A stretch of DNA of 64,000 nucleotides from Megaustenia siamemsis (GCA_032433765.1 JAVIAB010000124.1:73519746-73583745); one strand, 5' to 3'. Counted from the stretch's first letter, positions 1-10,315 are shown. Made by a program: numbers and translations. The notes: generated by a model not told the origin, from the sequence alone.

Positions 1-253
1 CTTGGTAGGCACATGGAAAATATAGTGTTAGTAACCATATTTTTCCAAGACCTTGGTACATTTTTGGGTTATATGTGGTTGGTACTATGGAATGCCTATA
101 CTTCCAGGAATAATCTCTGGTACCCATTTCTTTAGAGGCTGTGCGAACCCGGGAGCCTTGTCAGTCCGACAAAAATCAGCCACCATTGGGAATTGAACTC
201 TGACCCTTCTAATGTGGAAGCGAGCGCAGTAACCACTTGGTCACCGATCATCC
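1..253 (-). mobile_element. SINE-1 copy, diverged, cut by window edge
   Basis: Read on the minus strand this begins with a tRNA-like head: an A-box-like TGACCAAGTGG near 235 and a B-box-like GAGTTCAATTCCC near 195. The body shares blocks with the other SINE-1 copies (for example the 'atatagtgttag' and 'ggtaccca' blocks). It is the most diverged copy here, so it is either old or a subfamily. It continues past the left edge. Confidence 0.65.
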
Positions 254-644
254 CTAAAAGTCACCCCATAAAACAGAATACATGATGATATTTTGATTAC
301 TGTGAAGAAACGCAGAATGAAATTATTGTGAAATTAACAACAAAGAATGAACATGCCTCTTTTATCGCAGTACCCCAAAGAATGAATGAAAATAGAGATA
401 AATGTAAAATGATTAATTTTGTTAGCATTTTCCCAATGACACCAACAATTATATGGCAAAGAAGGAGAATACAATGTACATTGCAGCTTTATACATAACA
501 TAATAGTAGTTATATATATATATATATCTAAACTGACAGACAAATACGGGAAGTACGTCGATTACATTGTGTGTGCACTGTATGCCTGTCAGATCTCACA
601 TGGTGTGGCTTTTACTGGTGTCAGAATGTGCTATTTCTGGATTT

Positions 645-904
645 ATAACGGATGGTTATCAACATTTTTCGGGCACATCACGAGAAGAGGAAAATTGGAA
701 TACTTGGTTACAACTGGCAAAATAAAAGGAAAGAGAGATCGCGGACGACAAAGAGAGAAAATACTGGATAGCTTGGTGTCATGGCATGGAAAACATTCAA
801 CAACAGAACTCATACGATGCACTGTAGATAGAAGATTGTGGAGGGACATGATCGCCTACGCCAACCGGCAGGGTACATAATGATGATGATGATAACGGAT
901 GGTT
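645..904 (+). mobile_element. LINE C 3'-end fragment with 13-bp TSD
   Basis: The insertion body (658-891) is flanked by the perfect duplication ATAACGGATGGTT at 645-657 and 892-904. It translates as the C-terminal tail of a LINE reverse transcriptase: FFGHITRRGKLEYLVTTGKI, then a basic RDRGRQREK segment and a W-x-DMIAYA motif. It ends in a GAT-rich tail (ATGATGATGATGATA) like the LINE C ends near 25.3 and 35.25 kb. Only 234 bp survive, a typical 5' truncation. Confidence 0.85.
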
Positions 905-1187
905 CTTAGAGGAAATGCCGCTACTTTATCTACAATATATACACCGTATAAGTAGTGTAGAAATTATTTTATGCTAGTGTTTCCTTCCATAATGTGGTTG
1001 GTACCATGGAATGCCGATACGTCCAAGAATCATCTCTGGTACCCATTTTTGTAGAGGCTGTTTATTATTCTGTTATTATGTTATAACGGATGGTTCTTAG
1101 AGGAAATTCCGCTACTTTATCTACAATATGTATACCACCGTACAGGTAGTGTAGAAATTATTTTATGCTAGTGGTTCCTTCCATAAT
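893..1187. repeat. Direct repeat of ~100 bp flanking a SINE-1 fragment
   Basis: Units at about 893-993 and 1083-1187 share a nearly identical sequence starting AACGGATGGTTCTTAGAGG and ending near TTCCTTCCATAAT. Between them, 994-1060 is a piece of the SINE-1 family matching 80-150. This looks like a local tandem duplication of target DNA plus SINE. Confidence 0.7.
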
Positions 1188-1189
1188 CC

Positions 1190-2030
1190 ACGTCCACTGC
1201 GGCATTTCGTAGTGATCTGACGTTATTGAGGGTCGTTTTCTGCGTCCACTGAATGGTTTCGTGGCGTAATTTTCTATAGTCATTAGGTGGATAAGTTGTG
1301 TAATATTCAGTGTCTGGTCTCGGCGTGTTCATCACATGGTTGTTTATAAGTGAGTATGTTATTGTGCTAAATGATCATATTATTCGTGATTATGTGGAAT
1401 AATGATGATGGTTCGTTTGTTATGATGTTTGTTCCTTGTTGTAATTTGTTTTAATCGTATTTTTTACTCGGTGTAATTTGGGGTACTCATTTGTGTTCTC
1501 TTATTCCATAAGTGCGAGCACACACACACCAACGCGCGTGCTGACACACACTCACACACATATATTACTAAGGCAAAGCATAATAAGTGTACAATTTATT
1601 TGTTTTTTCAAGACAGCTATAGTTTATATGCGCACCTATAACAAAATTGCGAAGTTAACTCGCTATCCACTAGAAATGTAATAGACTCTACAGTTGTTGC
1701 CAGATCAACCTACCGATAAAGCGTGTCTATGTGTACTGGGGACAAAGCAATTTTAGTAAAAACGGTTACTAACATGTAGATTTACCAGCAAGATAAGTCA
1801 GCTAGAAATAAAGTGTTCATTTTAACACATACAAATCATTACTGCTAATAACGGTTAGTAATGTGTAGATTAACCACCAAGCTAAGTCAAACAGAAAGGA
1901 AATTAATACACACAGTAACTAACTACAGTACTGGGTGGATCTGATAACCCAAAACATTAAATTGGCCGCTGGACACAGCTTGATAACGTATTTTACAGCA
2001 ATGTGGCAATCAACGAGAGTATATAATGCA
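1190..2030. other. No gene seen; CA-rich microsatellite
   Basis: I see no coding frame with family resemblance. A CA/CACA tract lies at about 1519-1562. The rest is AT-rich sequence of no recognised family. Confidence 0.5.
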
Positions 2031-2032
2031 TA

Positions 2033-2400
2033 GGGTTAAGGCATAAAAATGCGAAGCTGCAGTAAAGCTGAATATAAGGAAAAATAAAAAAAATGGTATG
2101 TAAGAAGCTTTACGTGACAAGTGGACGACACAGACTAAACAACGTTTCTGCTCAATAGGCCTTCATCAGGAACAAACAAAAACACACACACACAAAACTA
2201 ATAACGAAACAACCAAAACAAAAACAATCGGAATGTGTTAAAGAAAATAAAAAAGAAAACTATCCTGTCAAATCCAAAATGAAATCGTAACCAAGTGCGG
2301 CTGTCGTGAACGTCGAGAAAGGTGCAAAAAAGTGCGTAAATGTACACAGAACCAGAGGAGTTCACACAGGGGTCAGTGTGCAAACACAAAGGAGAAAGAA
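2033..2400 (-). mobile_element. Penelope-like element terminal fragment
   Basis: The stretch contains the block 'gcataaaaatgcgaagctgc' and, on the minus strand, CCTGATGAAGGCCTATTGAG followed by CAGAAACG. Both blocks recur at 24.66-24.83 kb; the second recurs at 17.1 and 26.3 kb. Such a GAAACG-bearing motif is, to my knowledge, characteristic of Penelope-like element ends. A GIY-YIG fragment at 21.9 kb shows the class is present. No reverse transcriptase is visible in this copy. Confidence 0.5.
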
Positions 2401-2506
2401 TCGATTAGTAGACTAAAAGGTGTAAAAAGACGGTAAGAGTGAGATGTCTGAGAGTGGGGTACAATAAAAATAAATGAGGGGTAAGGAGCACAGAAAAAAA
2501 AGGTAT

Positions 2507-2584
2507 AGAGGAGAAAACCGAAGTGTCAACTTTTTATAGTTCTTTTCCTCTAGTCCCTTATGAGACACTTCGGTTTTCTCCTCT
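2507..2584. repeat. Perfect 21-bp inverted repeat (hairpin), 36-nt loop
   Basis: AGAGGAGAAAACCGAAGTGTC at 2507-2527 is exactly reverse-complemented at 2564-2584. Imperfect pairing continues a few bases outward. The function is unknown; it could be a transposon terminus or a transcribed hairpin. Confidence 0.8.
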
Positions 2585-2744
2585 ACACATCTTTAATGTC
2601 ATTTGATTTAATGTATTTTACAACAAGCATCTAAGAACATAAACTTGCGACCGTTGACTTGAATAAAAAAAACAATAGGGGAAATGTAATTAAAAACCTG
2701 CCATTTCCCAACTAAAGACATGTCTGAAATGCGCATCTGAATCT

Positions 2745-3225
2745 TACCCTAAAAGGAAAAATAGAAAAGAGAAAATATATGACTGGCGCTATCTTTTGAA
2801 AAGATGGATAATGAAATACACCGATTTTAATGCTGTAAAAAATATACTAACTTAAAGGAAAATAACACCAGGACTAAAAACTAAGATTAGCAAAATTTTG
2901 CATCTTCTAAACATTCCTGCATGGTGCAGAAACATGGACATTAGGCAAGAAAACATAAAATTGAAGCCTTTGAAATGTGGAATTATAGAAGAATGTGAAG
3001 AAATAGATATGAAAAAAAGGAAAACAAATTATATGAAGTTTTAAAACAGCAACAAATGAAAAGAGAACTGCTAAACACAATTCAAACAAGACAACTGTGA
3101 TTTTTAGAGCATGTTAAAAGATAAAGCTGTCTACGAAAAGTAACCTTGAAACGGAAAATACAATGTAAAAGAGGCAGACCAGGACTAATATGTATGAGTA
3201 GCAGTAAAAGATGGATAAGTCGTTA
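2745..3225 (+). pseudogene. LINE E reverse-transcriptase C-terminal fragment, decayed
   Basis: Frames broken by stops and indels can be read as the post-RT region of LINE E: an 'LKxxIxK' block, an aromatic 'EAFEMW..RR' block and a 'KRELL.TIQTRQ' block, as in the better copies at 37.75-38.25 and 50.3-50.7 kb. From 2877 onward it belongs to the left arm of palindrome 1. The mirror copy is at 15430-15947. Confidence 0.65.
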
Positions 3226-3229
3226 TTCC

Positions 3230-3568
3230 ATTTACAAAAGTTATTTAATGGAAATTGGGATGAAGAAAAAAGTTCCTACAAGGTGGAAGGTATAATGTGG
3301 TGGTATCTTCTTCTGCGATTATGGCTCATTCAGAGTAGGATCCCAGACTTTCTTATGAAGGCAGCTGTTTGTTTAAGTGATTCGGTTGTCCGGTATAGTT
3401 TCTCTTCCAGGGAGGTGGGTGTGGACCACATTGTCCTTCTCAGGTCTGCGTACGGGAGGCAATCCTGTAGAACATGTTTTGTTGTCATGTTGTCCAGTGT
3501 ACAGTGGCATTGGCTGGTTGTACCTATTTTGAGTTTGTTGAACATGTGGTTTCTCATTCTGTTGTGGC
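3230..3568 (-). pseudogene. LINE D C-terminal piece, 3' side of the LINE A insertion
   Basis: Minus-strand translation of 3557-3330 begins MRNHMFNKLKIGTTSQCHC and has spaced C-x-C, H and C residues, the zinc-knuckle-like tail that follows RNase H in I-type LINEs. It carries on exactly where the LINE D frame at 5667 stops (…FRLRTGHNQ). The two halves are separated by LINE A. The 5' half is at 5667-6400. The 3' limit near 3230-3265 is approximate. Confidence 0.75.
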
Positions 3569-5666
3569 GAGTTATTGAGTTATTGAGTTATTGAGTTATT
3601 TGCGGGTCATCATCATTGCACTCCGAACATGTCCATAGGTGCTCAGATCCCCTCCTCAGCAATTCCCTCAGTGCCCAGCGACTGACGACTCCAGCTCTAT
3701 GTTGGTTGATAAGTCTTCTTACACGGCCACCAAGTGTCTCATTTCTGGGTGTGCCCATCTTAACTCCCATTTCCATCATCCGAAGAAGTGACGTGGATCT
3801 GTGTTTGTCGAAGTCATGTGCTCTTCCCATATCTCGGAGGGCATTGATGATGTCCGCCCGATCCATTGGTTGCCCGTCCTCAACGACAAAGCAGCTAGCC
3901 AACCTGTCCGCCCTTTCATTTCCCCGTACTCCCGCATGTCCAGGGACAAAGACAAAGGTGACCTTACGTATTTTGGATTTCTGCAACTACTCTACCCATT
4001 GCATGCGTACAGAGCCCGCCTCCACTTTTTTTATCCTGCTCATCGAATCACTCAGTATACATGCATGGGTGTAGTCTTGTGACTCTAACCATTTGAATGC
4101 CTTGGTCACTGCCATCGCCTCCATTGTCATGCTAATGGTGGTCACGACGTATGCACCACTGTCTTCGCAGACTATTCTGCCTACTGAGCGTGCTGTAAAT
4201 GCCCATGCACTTCATTGGTGTCGTCTTACAGATCCGTCTGTATAGATGACTGCATCTTTCTTATCGGTGTTATCGCAGATGAGACCGTTGACCTCAGCAT
4301 TAACCACGACCGTTTTCTGTTCCCTACTTTTCCTGTCGAGTGTGACAATACACGAGAAAGTCCCTTTGAATGACGTAGACACCGGTATCCACTCCTCATC
4401 AACGCTGATATTGGTAAGCCAACAGACCTGTTTGATGACATCTTCTGCTCGGCCCACCCATGATTTGCCTCTTTTTAGCCTGTCACCTTTCTCTATGTTG
4501 AGCACGTGGTGCAATGGATTCTCTGTATCGGTACTAATCTTCAGGTATGTTCGTGCTCTCCAGATCTTGATTCTGTCATCCATTGTTGGAAAGTCAAGAA
4601 GATACCTCATTGCTACACAGGGAGTGTCCCTCGTACATCCCAGGATAATACGAATGGCTTCATTTTGTATTTTCTCCAGCCTATCAATTTGAGTCGTAAT
4701 GACAGTAAGAATTGCCAGGGCATATTCGATAGGTGCGAGGACTAATCCCTGGAACAGAAGAGTAAGTAGCCTCTGCTCGATGTTGGCAGCTGCCATGACC
4801 TTCAAAGCGGCTAATCCTTTGCGGGATTGTGTTATCACATGGTCGACGTGGTCCCGAAAACACAGGCTGCGATCAAACTTAACTCCAAGGTATGTCATCA
4901 ACTTGTCCCTGGTCACCTCATCAGCTCCCATTTGTACTACCGGTGTGGTCGTATTAACGATATGATTGTTAAGGGAGAACCATGAAACTGATGCTTTATT
5001 AGGATTAACCACGGCACCTGATACCCCACACCAAGAAGAAATGCGATCGAGTTCGTCTTGCATTGTGGAAGCGATTCCCCGTCTGTCTCTTCCCTGTCGA
5101 TATACCAGAATATCATCAGCAAAAGTCATAGTTCTTCCCCTCCCATCCAGCTGTTGTTCCGTGATCGTTATTGTGTGTATACGTTAAATAGAATTGGTGA
5201 TAATGGTGAACCTTGTGGCAGCCCGGGGCAAATGGATGTTGGTTCGGAAGATTAACTTCCACATCTGAGTATCACCTTCCTCTGAAACAGTGCCGCGGCG
5301 ATCCATCTAATGAGGAAGGGGTGCACCGCCAGTTTGAGGAGCATATGCATGAGATATTCAAATGGTACCCGGTTGTATGCATCCTCCAGATCTATAGCAG
5401 CAGCACATGTCTCCTCTCGTCTGTGGAAGCCTTCGAAGACGTCATAGGCAAATACTGCCGCATTGAGCCATATCTCTTTGTTATATCTATAACCTCCGAG
5501 TGTGGGTAGGAATACACGTTTCTGTTCAAGGTGACACGGGCAACTATTTTCTCCGGCAGCTTGCCCGCAGTTTCAGCATTGTGATGATTCTGTAGGCACT
5601 GATCTGAGAATGGTCCTTGTTTGGCTTCGGTAGAGGTAGTAAGTAGCTGTGTAGCCACTCCTCCTT
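3569..5666 (-). mobile_element. LINE A copy inserted into LINE D
   Basis: The 2.1-kb insertion is flanked by near-matching TSDs, ATTCTGTTGTGGC (3556-3568) and AATCTGGTTGTGGC (5667-5680). It ends in a tandem 8-bp tail, GAGTTATT on the plus strand. Minus-strand frames give an RT domain: a 'DLEDAYNRVPF' motif, 'GLPQGSPLSPILFNVYT', then TFADDILVYRQ at about 5115. An RNase H domain follows (YTDGS near 4240; PGHAGVRGNERADRLA near 3920). Frameshifts and stops interrupt it, including a TGA where the 43.7-kb copy has a lysine codon. It is an I/Ingi-like LINE, 5' truncated and inactive. Confidence 0.88.
4212..5129 (-). pseudogene. LINE A reverse transcriptase, C-terminal half (broken)
   Basis: This is a 305-codon frame starting at MTFADDILVYRQG, which holds the catalytic FADD of RT motif C. 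It continues through thumb-like sequence (KLMTYLGVKF, WRARTYLKIST) to YTDGSVRRHQ, the first strand of RNase H, and stops there. In the 43.7-kb relative the frame runs on through the full RNase H. Upstream RT motifs exist but are out of frame (5130-5560). It encodes part of a polyprotein for target-primed reverse transcription and is not functional here. Confidence 0.85.
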
Positions 5667-6400
5667 AATCTGGTTGTGGCCAGTGCGAAGGCGAAATATG
5701 ATGACTTGATCCCTCCTTGATAGTTGGATGTATCCGTCCTTCTCGTTATACTTTGGGTGGTCTCGTTTCCATTTTTCATGGTAATGGCCTTTGATGATGG
5801 ATTTGGCTTCGTCGTAGCTGACCAGATGGTTCTCTTGTGGTAATCTCCCTCCCTCTTTAGCTAATTTATCTGCGCGTTCGTTCCTGTGTATATTACAGTG
5901 TGATGGTATCCACTGGATGATCACTCTCTGGAAGTTATTGCATAGTTGGTCTAGGGTTGTTCTTAGGTCACCGAGCTCACTGTTCCTGTGGGTTTTTACA
6001 GCTGTTAGGACTGACGGTGCATCAGTCAGTATCACCAATTTCCTGTGCATGTTATTTTTGTGTTGGATATCCAGTTTTGCAGCATCTTTGAGGGCTTCAG
6101 TTTGTGCTTTATAGTTGTTTAAGAATTTCTCAGCAGCTATTGACTTGGTGATCTCATTCTGGTTTTTCAGCCTCAGGAACACACCTCCTCGATTTCTGGT
6201 GGCATTTGTAGCGGAGCCATCTGTGTATATGCGTGACCAGAAGTTCTGTGGGTAGTTGCTGTTTGTGTGTATTTCTGCCAAATGTTTTCTCTCTTTGTCT
6301 ATTCGTATGCCTTTTTTCATGATTTCTATTATGTGGTGGCATAATGCACTTTCCAGGAAATGTCTATTCCTATCTCGTATTTGTCACAGAGGGTTGTTTA
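5667..6400 (-). mobile_element. LINE D RNase H region, 5' side of the LINE A insertion
   Basis: The minus-strand frame from 6320 carries an RNase H domain: IYTDGSA (first Asp), KAQTEALKDAA (Glu), VILTDAPSVL (second Asp) and WIPSHCNIHRNERADKLAKE (His and last Asp). All four acidic residues are present. It continues to FRLRTGHNQ, where LINE A interrupts it; the reading past this point to 5544 is LINE A sequence. This is an I-superfamily LINE distinct from LINE A, whose RNase H differs clearly. RT is not retained upstream; a poly-T/poly-G tract begins at about 6402. The mirror is at 13357-14090. Confidence 0.85.
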
Positions 6401-6401
6401 G

Positions 6402-6406
6402 CTTTT

Positions 6407-6436
<30 letters not shown>
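6402..6436. repeat. Poly-T/poly-G homopolymer junction
   Basis: A run of about 21 T is followed by a run of about 10 G. The right-arm equivalent at 13322-13353 is a C run followed by an A run with one T interruption, so the arms have diverged here. Similar T-G junctions occur at 51160-51182. Confidence 0.85.
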
Positions 6437-6437
<1 letters not shown>

Positions 6438-6803
6438 GAAATATTTTGAAATAATATTATATATATTATTGATAATATAATATAATAAATGATATATGTA
6501 GCAATATTTTGCGTTAAACTGACAAGAATTGGATGGGGACAAATATTTAAATTATATTCTTGTGTCAACATTGTCACGTCAATTTTGACAACGTTAAAGC
6601 ATATGCTTAGTCTGTGACTGTTTGTATATTTATAATTGTATTTTAATTCAAGCGCCGATTCCTGAGTTACCTGACAGAAACGCATTCATGATTGTATCAT
6701 GGAGAACACGTCTGACCTACGTTCTTGAGGATTACAATAACAAATTCAAGAGGGCTACTGCGAGATCTAGGGTAAACATGCTTGCTGCGTTTTCCTGATG
6801 ACT

Positions 6804-7434
6804 AAAGGAGTACAAGATGTACAATCTTACATATATCTGGGCAGTAATATAGATAAAGAGGGAGGAACACAAAATGATACCAAAATAAGGATATCAAAAG
6901 CAAGAAGAGCTTTCATTGCACTGGGAAACATATGGAAATCCAAAGAAATTAGGTTAAATACAAAAATAAAAATTTCAACTCAAATGTTAAGGTTGTCCTA
7001 TTATAAGGCTGTGAAACATGGAGAACAACAAAATTGACAATCACGAAGATACAGACTTTCATTAATGGATGCTTACGCAGAATAAAAGGATAGAAATGGC
7101 AGGACAAAATCACTAACATAGAATTATGGAAATGTACTAGTCAAATACCAGTGGATAAAGAGATACAGCGAAGACGATGGCGCTGGATAGGACACACACT
7201 ACGGAAGCCAACTGAGAGTATTACACAACAGGCCCTTTTTTGGAATCCCCAGGGGAAAAGACAAAGAGGAAGACCAAGGAATTCTTGGAGAAGACAGATA
7301 GAAGAAGAGATGAAGATGATGGGGAAGACATGGAATGATCTTAAAAGAATGGCAAAAAAACAGAACGACTTGGAAAGTGTTTGTTGAAGACCTATGCTCC
7401 ACTGGGAGCTAAAAAAGTAGAAGAAAGGAGTACA
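6804..7434 (+). mobile_element. LINE B 5'-truncated copy with 11-bp TSD
   Basis: The body (6815-7423) is flanked by AAAGGAGTACA at 6804-6814 and 7424-7434. It encodes the RT C-terminal region: DVQSYIYLGSNIDKEGGTQN, then IQRRRWRWIGHTLRKP, QALFWNPQGKRQRGRPRNSW and TWNDLKRMAKK, with frameshifts. The 3' end is GAGCTAAAAAAGTAGAAG. It predates palindrome 1, since the mirror (12335-12943) has the same TSD. Confidence 0.9.
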
Positions 7435-8520
7435 CCTCTTCATCATCCGCCCTTGAAGTGACGTTAGGTTGGCGTGTCTGCGTTGTGTTGTAGCTTGCAG
7501 TATAATTGTGATATTTGCGCCTTTAGGCCCAACACATCCGACTTCAGCGCGACATTTTTGAGAACCAGGTTGTTTTCCTTCTTCGATCCCTACTCGCTTG
7601 GCCAGACTAGACAGGTTAGTCTGGTGATAGAGACACCACGGAGAGGTTGAGCAGGGTCTGAATGGTTCTTATTCACCAATCCTGGCGCCTCCGGGTAGAC
7701 ATGTGATTTTATAATTTCAATATGTGGTTTATAATTTCACAAATTAACATTGCGGGAAAATCTTACGGTCTGTTGTTTGATGTGCGATTGGGATAATCCG
7801 ACGACTAACTACGAATTGGAGTTAAAAACGATGTCCTGACATCATCAAGCGCTATACATTAAAAAAAAATATATGACGATCATCATTTTCAGGAGGACGT
7901 GAACTTCCAGTCAATATGGTGGATAGACGGCAGGAACCATTGAAGGCTATGCATGAAAAGTGTTCCTTGTTGCAGTTTCCTTATATTCCAAGTCCGGCTT
8001 GTTGCAGGAGCTACTGAGTTAAGTGCTCTGTGCACACCGTGAGCTGTGTGTTTCATCCGTTTTGATCGTGTTTCGATAATCCAATTGTTTACGATGAATG
8101 ATGATATCGTATGACAAAGAACAGTTAACTGTGTTCACTTTCTGTGCAGTTTCGCCTAATGTTTTTTTACGTGTGCTGAGACTGCTACGATGGGGACTAC
8201 AGTTACCTTTCTTTTGTTTGGGAGATGAGTTAGTAATTCGGATGATTCCACAGGCACGGGCGGTTGAGCAATTATGAATTTTAATTCGTTTGCAGTGACC
8301 CAGGGGCCTTCCATAACCATAACCATAACAATACAATAGCTCCCCTCCCTCGAGATAATACATGAAATGTTGACTTGTAGAAAGGACATATTGTGTGGGA
8401 TATTGTCCTCGATTGGTGTGTTTGTTTCCTTCCGGCTGGTCGCGAGTGGACATTAGAAAATGTGTCACGTGAGAAAAATACTTTCAGTGAACTTTGGCTG
8501 TACCTGGTAAGTCGAGAGCA
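7435..8520 (-). other. Family G repeat: conserved, coding-like, unidentified (left arm)
   Basis: On the minus strand, 8389-8156 reads MEGPWVTANELKFIIAQPPV after a short lead, then 'ESSELLTHLPNKRK' and 'VPIVAVSAHVKK'. The same segment occurs in the right arm and, more diverged, at 20.93-21.37 kb. Comparing the 21-kb and right-arm copies, several differences fall at third codon positions in this frame, which suggests descent from a protein-coding sequence. The region now has stops and frameshifts. I do not recognise the protein. Candidates are a decayed host-gene retrocopy or an ORF of an unclassified transposon. Confidence 0.55.
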
Positions 8521-8645
8521 ATGTAGATTTTTTTTTATTGCAACAAAATTTATTAAATACAATGTAACATACTTTGTCAAACTTCAAACCAATTACATAA
8601 ATAAGACATGACACTAAACATAAAATACACTAGGTATCCAGCTAC

Positions 8646-8880
8646 GTTAGAAAGCGACGCTGGAAATACCTTGGCCACGTTCTTAGAATGGACGTTAGAA
8701 GGCTACCCAACCGGGCCCTTATGTGGAAACATCAAGGCAAATAAAGCGAGGAAGACCAAATGAGACCCTGCGTAGAACCATTATCAAAGAGACCCCAGCT
8801 ATGCATCTCAGAAACAACCAATAATTTAAAGCAGGTTGCTTTGACCGTCGAACATGGAATATTATGACTTCTGATCTCTG
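8646..8880 (+). pseudogene. LINE G RT C-terminal fragment (left arm)
   Basis: Plus-strand frames give RRWKYLGHVLRMDVRRLPNR, then ALMWKHQGK, a stop or frameshift, GRPNETLRRTI and a W-containing end. This is the usual 'GHVLRM…GRP…TWRR' tail that follows LINE reverse transcriptases, but it differs from LINE B, C, E and F in the window. It is short and broken. The mirror is at 10879-11113. Confidence 0.65.
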
Positions 8881-8924
8881 ACCACTTTTGATATTTTTTT
8901 CTCTATTTTTCAACATGAAACCTT

Positions 8925-9330
8925 TCCGACAGGCAAATCTAAACCGAAAACCCCATACCCCGCTAAAATAGCGACTTTAAATATTTTCTATGTATATTCC
9001 ATATAATCAACAAAAATTAAAGTTTTCCTATATGTCTTTTCGGCACTCTATGGGATTTTTCATATATTTTCCAATATTAAGATTCGCGGTAGCATATTTT
9101 TTGCCTATATGAAATTTTCGCGGTAGGCAAATCTAGTATGAAAACCGTCCCGCGCTAAAAGAGTTTGGGGTATATAATATCCCATATAAGCAAGGGGAAT
9201 ATTTTTTTTATATTTTTTTGCGGCACTCTATCAATTTAATAGTTTCCTATATAAAACCTTTGTGTCGAGCAAATCTAACCTGAAAATCGCCTACGCCGCT
9301 AAAAAACTCTACTCTATCTTTACCTCACCT
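8925..9330. repeat. Degenerate satellite beside the loop (left arm)
   Basis: Three diverged units can be aligned on a 'GCAAATCTA…GAAAA…CGCTAAAA' block at about 8931, 9121 and 9268, spaced 190 and 147 bp apart. Each unit also carries a TATATGG/CATATA-rich portion and 'GGCACTCTAT'. The mirrored copy is at about 10430-10830. No coding potential is seen. Confidence 0.6.
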
Positions 9331-9443
9331 CCCCACAATCCGACCATAAAATCACTAGGAATCCATAAAAATACAAATTCACCTCTATAACCCGAACGTC
9401 CCTTCGATACCATTACGCCTTGTAAAAAGCCATTATAATTCTT

Positions 9444-10315
9444 CTACACGGTCATAGGACAACTACATTTATTAGACAAGAGCACAGTTATCTCTGATTG
9501 CGCTTCTGGTGCTACCAAGATGGTAGTGTCTTTTCGCCGATCCGTCGGCAGGGAAGTTTGATTTTATTGATGTATGATTCTGAATGAAGAAAATAAAATG
9601 CCCACTGTGTATCCATGTGCCGAATAGTTGATTAACTGAGGATGGCCAGCCTATAACGTGGAAATAAGTTCTGCCCCGTTCAACCTAGTGAATGTCCGTG
9701 AGACACCAGGACCACCAATAATGCAGAGTGAAGTGGAGGACGCAATTCAACATATGAAAAGAGGCAAAGCTCCAGGTCCTGACAATATAACAATCGAAGA
9801 GATAAATGCATTAGGAGAGCTGGGAGTACAAGTCATAACAAAATTACCCAATGACATATATAACACTGGACACATACCCGAAGATCTACTAAAATCTATC
9901 TTTGTAGCCATACCGAAGAAGTCAGGCGCCACTGATTAGGAAGACCATCGCACTATTAGTCTCATGAGCCATATGACGAAAATATTACTAAGAATAATCA
10001 TGAGACGTGTAAGGAACAAAATAAAACCAGAAATAAGTGAGGAACAATGTGGATTTGTGGAAGGAAAGGGCACCAATAATGCAATATACATCTTAAGAAC
10101 ATTGATAAAAAGATCCATAGAGGTAAAGAAAGATCTATATATGTGCTTTATAGACTACACGAAAGCATTTGACAAAGTAAAGCATGTGGAAATAATCACT
10201 ATGCTGGAGAAATTAAACATTGATGGCAAGGATCTGCGAATAATAAAAAAACATGTACTTGCAACAAACAGCAACTATACGAATTAACAACCAAACAGGA
10301 CAATTCCAATATATA
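9444..10315. other. Loop (spacer) of palindrome 1
   Basis: This 872-bp non-palindromic centre lies between the arms. The first 250 bp (9444-9696) match nothing I recognise; the rest is a LINE C fragment that ends almost exactly at the right arm's inner edge. Confidence 0.8.
9697..10315 (+). pseudogene. LINE C reverse-transcriptase fragment in the palindrome loop
   Basis: Frames carry PIMQSEVEDAIQHMKRGKAP, the 'PGPDNITIEE' block and IPKKSGATD. After an in-frame stop near 9937 come SHMTKILLRIIMRRVRNKI, EEQCGFVEGKGT and the motif A region 'CFIDYTKAFDKV'. These correspond to RT fingers and palm up to motif A, as in the 29.9-31.7-kb copy. It breaks off just after 'NQTGQFQ', before motif B, where the palindrome arm starts. 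It is defective. Confidence 0.85.

Larger units (their letters stand above)
2877..9443. repeat. Palindrome 1, left arm (6.57 kb)
   Basis: This segment is the reverse complement of 10316-15947. The outer edge is where AAAACTAAGATTAGC (2877) matches the right arm ending at 15947; the inner edge is at about 9443/10316. Arm identity is very high: the 258-residue RNase H frame is identical in both arms, and a 149-residue frame differs by one residue. The left arm keeps a 1.08-kb block (3404-4481) missing on the right, and lacks the right arm's 129-bp SINE. Confidence 0.95.

Noticed and set aside
569..657. Upstream part of a 103-codon frame (MCALYACQISHG…)
   Set aside because: This portion lies outside the LINE C insertion bounded by TSDs; joining the two in one frame is accidental.
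4246..4692. 148-codon plus-strand frame (and its mirror in 44400-44846)
   Set aside because: It is antisense to the LINE A polyprotein, which explains the sequence with RT/RNase H motifs.
5544..5666. Last 40 residues of the 258-codon RNase H frame
   Set aside because: These come from the LINE A 5' part (PLPKPNKDHSQISAYRIITM), not from LINE D, as shown by the TSD at 5667-5680.
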